Notes under the pieces: generated by a model | What the model was told of the DNA's origin: nothing | Database searches by the model: none | What the model saw: only the letters and a program-made list of their open reading frames with translations | Assembly (NCBI GenBank): GCA_035512595.1 | Contig: DATKDU010000177.1 | Coordinates: 1 to 7,751 of the forward strand | Origin: DATKDU01 sp035512595 | GTDB lineage: Bacteria > Planctomycetota > Planctomycetia > Pirellulales > Pirellulaceae | DNA: 7,751 bases | Direction: 5' to 3' | Shown here: positions 6,372 to 7,751 of the stretch, in pieces | How the letters are laid out: each line of letters starts with the position of its first letter | Numbering within the stretch: the first letter of the stretch is position 1 | Made by a program: the position numbers and the translations under genes

Positions 6372-6462
6372 AGACAGGAAAATCACCGACAGGAAGATGG
6401 GAAGAAGAAACAGAATCGTCGTCCTCCTGTCGGTCATCTTCCTGTCCTTCATTTTCCTGTCT
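6372..6462. repeat. Inverted array of 15-nt units (GACAGGAAAATGAAG type) between DUF1080 and oxidoreductase genes
   Basis: Two plus-strand units, GACAGGAAAATCACC (6373-6387) and GACAGGAAGATGGGA (6388-6402), face three tandem minus-strand units. The latter are GACAGGAAAATGAAG (6461-6447), GACAGGAAGATGACC (6446-6432) and GACAGGAGGACGACG (6431-6417). The arms pair at about 25 of 28 positions, enough for a long stem in mRNA from either strand. The array occupies most of the 131-bp gap of the probable operon and its edge forms part of the DUF1080 stop codon (6461-6463). Confidence 0.8.
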
Positions 6463-7282
6463 ATTTCCCCTCTGGAATTGGCCCAATCTCAAACTTCCGG
6501 AACAGTATCTCAAATCCCTCCGTCTGAAGCAAAATCCGGCCACCGGCGGGATGCACATCGCGGCATTCGTTGACGGTGTGGCCGTTGACTTTGACGCTGA
6601 TCGTGTCGCCGGCGCAGAGGCACTCCACGCGGGTCCACTCGCCGAGCGGGCTTTCGACGTCGTCTTTGCCGCGGGTGTCGAGCAGTTCCTTGAAATCCCA
6701 GTCGTGCTTGTTCCACCACAGTTGGCCGCGGGTGGGGGGAAAGGTTTTCAATTCGCCGCCGGGCCGGAAGCGATGCCGCCGGCCATCGGGCGCCAGCTCC
6801 GTCTCGGCAGTCAGTTCGACGGGGATGACTTTTCCGTCCGAATCCTTGCCGCGGATCACGATGAAGTCGCCGACGCACCCTTGGGCGAGTTGGCACTCGA
6901 TGCAGCTTGGCCAGCTCCCCCCTGCCCCGCCGTCGGGTCCGGTCGCGTGGAGCAGAATGCCGCTGTTGCGGACGTATTTGCCGCCGTCGGTCTTCTGGCC
7001 CCACTTGTATTCGACGGTGAGGTGGTAGTCGCGGTAGGCCTTGTCGGTGGCGACGTAGCCGAAGCCGTCCCCCGAGAGGTACAGAATACCGTCCTTCACC
7101 GAGAAGACGCCGCGGGGATCGTCGCGGTGAGTGTCTTTGAGCCAGGTCGTCAATCCGGCGAGGTCCTTGCCGCTAAAGAGCGGCGTGACTCCGGTCGGGG
7201 TGATCGGTACCGGATCAGCGGCACCGCCGATCCGCGGTACGATCCCAGCAAACAGCAATGCAGTAAGAATGAGCCGAGTCAT
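6461..7282 (-). CDS. Secreted DUF1080 (3-keto-disaccharide hydrolase) domain protein, 273 aa
   Basis: I chose the ATG at 7282 because a signal peptide starts there: MTRLILTALLFAGIVPRIGGA, with cleavage near residue 21. An in-frame start 12 codons upstream would bury it. Neither start has a good Shine-Dalgarno. The DUF1080 jelly-roll hallmarks run in order: LFSGKDLAGLTTW (35-47), YHLTVEYKW (86-94), NSGILLH (106-112), CIECQ...GCVGDF (127-140), GEWTRVEC (214-221), VKVNGHTVNE (230-239) and GRILLQTEGFEILFR (248-262). Pfam now names this family for 3-keto-disaccharide hydrolases, which cleave glycosides oxidised at C3. It is the promoter-proximal gene of a pair with the downstream Tat-exported oxidoreductase, which could make such a 3-keto substrate. 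The actual glycan is unknown. Confidence 0.88.
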   Translation of the reverse strand: MTRLILTALLFAGIVPRIGGAADPVPITPTGVTPLFSGKDLAGLTTWLKDTHRDDPRGVFSVKDGILYLSGDGFGYVATDKAYRDYHLTVEYKWGQKTDGGKYVRNSGILLHATGPDGGAGGSWPSCIECQLAQGCVGDFIVIRGKDSDGKVIPVELTAETELAPDGRRHRFRPGGELKTFPPTRGQLWWNKHDWDFKELLDTRGKDDVESPLGEWTRVECLCAGDTISVKVNGHTVNECRDVHPAGGRILLQTEGFEILFRKFEIGPIPEGK

Positions 7283-7344
7283 GTCCACTAGTTGAACCGG
7301 CCCGCGACCCAAGAGCAAGCATCAAGCTGCCTCAATGCCTCACT

Positions 7345-7372
7345 CCGCAATCCGCAATCCGCAATCCGCAAT
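7345..7372. repeat. Tandem repeat: four perfect copies of CCGCAAT
   Basis: CCGCAAT is repeated head to tail four times without change. The array directly abuts the A-run of the minus-strand terminator at 7374-7413. There are no spacers, so it is not CRISPR. Similar 7-nt arrays are, as I recall, frequent between genes in Planctomycetes; unverified. Confidence 0.85.
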
Positions 7373-7373
7373 C

Positions 7374-7413
7374 AAAAAACCGCGGCCCGGGTCGTCTTGG
7401 CCCGGGCCGCGGT
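7374..7413 (-). terminator. Strong intrinsic terminator, minus strand
   Basis: A perfect 13-bp GC-only stem (ACCGCGGCCCGGG, 7379-7391, with 7401-7413) surrounds a 9-nt loop. On the minus strand it is followed by a run of six T (the As at 7374-7379). It lies about 65 nt after the TGA at 7480-7478 of the disrupted minus-strand gene. It also separates that gene from the DUF1080 pair, whose own promoter must lie in 7283-7373; I found no clear one. Confidence 0.85.
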
Positions 7414-7477
7414 CAGTCGTCAAAAGAACCTTCGGCGTGATTGCGACTATGCGGAGTCGCTGGGAGAGTGACGCAGG

Positions 7478-7739
7478 TCAGGCGTGCTTCTGCACGTGCC
7501 TTTTGGCGACCTGGGCCATCCCATAATTATTGGTCCAGCAGTCGGAATACTTGCCGAAGGTTTTTTTCAAATGGTTCCGTCGCCCAATCGTCCATGATGT
7601 GGCGGCAGACGTAATTATCGGTCTGGGTCGTGCCGCGGTTGACTGGTTTCGCTCGAAAATGGGAACTCCGCGGTAAATCGAATCGGCACGCCATTCGCTC
7701 GGCAGATCCGGAATGCCGGCTCTCTCCGAGGCTTTGCAA
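7478..7739 (-). pseudogene. Frame-disrupted 3' end of an unidentified gene
   Basis: No family is recognised. On the minus strand one frame gives a protein-like run ending TDNYVCRHIMDDWATEPFEK just before a run of seven A (7567-7561). Without a shift it then stops at 7527 after unconvincing residues. A +1 shift in the A-run continues as TFGKYSDCWTNN and YGMAQVAKRHVQKHA to a TGA at 7480-7478, 65 nt before a strong terminator, exactly where a gene should end. One A fewer would join the two parts. A further upstream shift is possible: another frame reads GIPDLPSEWRADSIYRGVPI before about 7650. The cause may be a true pseudogene or a homopolymer sequencing error. The 5' part lies beyond the window edge. 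Confidence 0.4.
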
Positions 7740-7751
7740 TCCTACGCCGCT

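Noticed and set aside
4968..6527. Long plus-strand open frame of 519 codons opposite the oxidoreductase
   Set aside because: It is antisense to a gene with a full set of family motifs, has repetitive Asp/Val/Arg/His-rich composition typical of GC-rich shadows, and shows no motif of its own.
7345..7372. CRISPR-like array
   Set aside because: The repeats are seven bases long and directly adjacent with no spacers.
7561..7568. A AAA AAC heptamer as a programmed -1 frameshift site
   Set aside because: The heptamer is in the right phase, but a -1 shift leads to an unconvincing frame; the protein-like continuation needs a +1 shift.

Overview
The window looks like a piece of a Planctomycetes chromosome, probably a Pirellulales-type lineage. 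The reasons are high GC, a twin-arginine Gfo/Idh/MocA oxidoreductase next to a secreted DUF1080 protein, a tiny planctomycete-type lipoprotein, a sigma-factor region 4 fragment of the type common in that phylum, and dense intergenic repeats. This is a family-level judgement made by eye; no database was searched.

Layout. Positions 1-134 hold the 3' end of a transposase, probably IS630-type. Next come a palindromic repeat and a broken antisense remnant of an ECF sigma factor (about 173-302). A clear promoter (439-467), a large hairpin (496-552) and a strong Shine-Dalgarno lead into a small lipoprotein gene (585-848, +). Converging on it are btaB and btaA (877-2803, -), which together should make the phosphorus-free betaine lipid DGTS. 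A gene-free stretch of about 500 bp follows, carrying an inverted array of A-rich units of about 15 nt. Three short plus-strand genes come next: an unrecognised soluble protein (3313-3786), a DUF3592-like membrane protein (3999-4475) and a four-helix membrane protein (4529-5014).

The right part is a minus-strand pair: a secreted DUF1080 protein (6461-7282), then a Tat-exported Gfo/Idh/MocA oxidoreductase (5037-6329). Together these suggest envelope oxidation and cleavage of glycosides through 3-keto intermediates. The 131 bp between them holds a second inverted array of 15-nt units related to the first. At the right edge lie a strong minus-strand terminator and the frame-disrupted 3' end of an unidentified gene.

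No clear new multi-gene system is visible. The most unusual signals are the two related inverted repeat arrays, the long hairpin in the lipoprotein leader, and the repeat that supplies the stop codon of the sigma-factor remnant.
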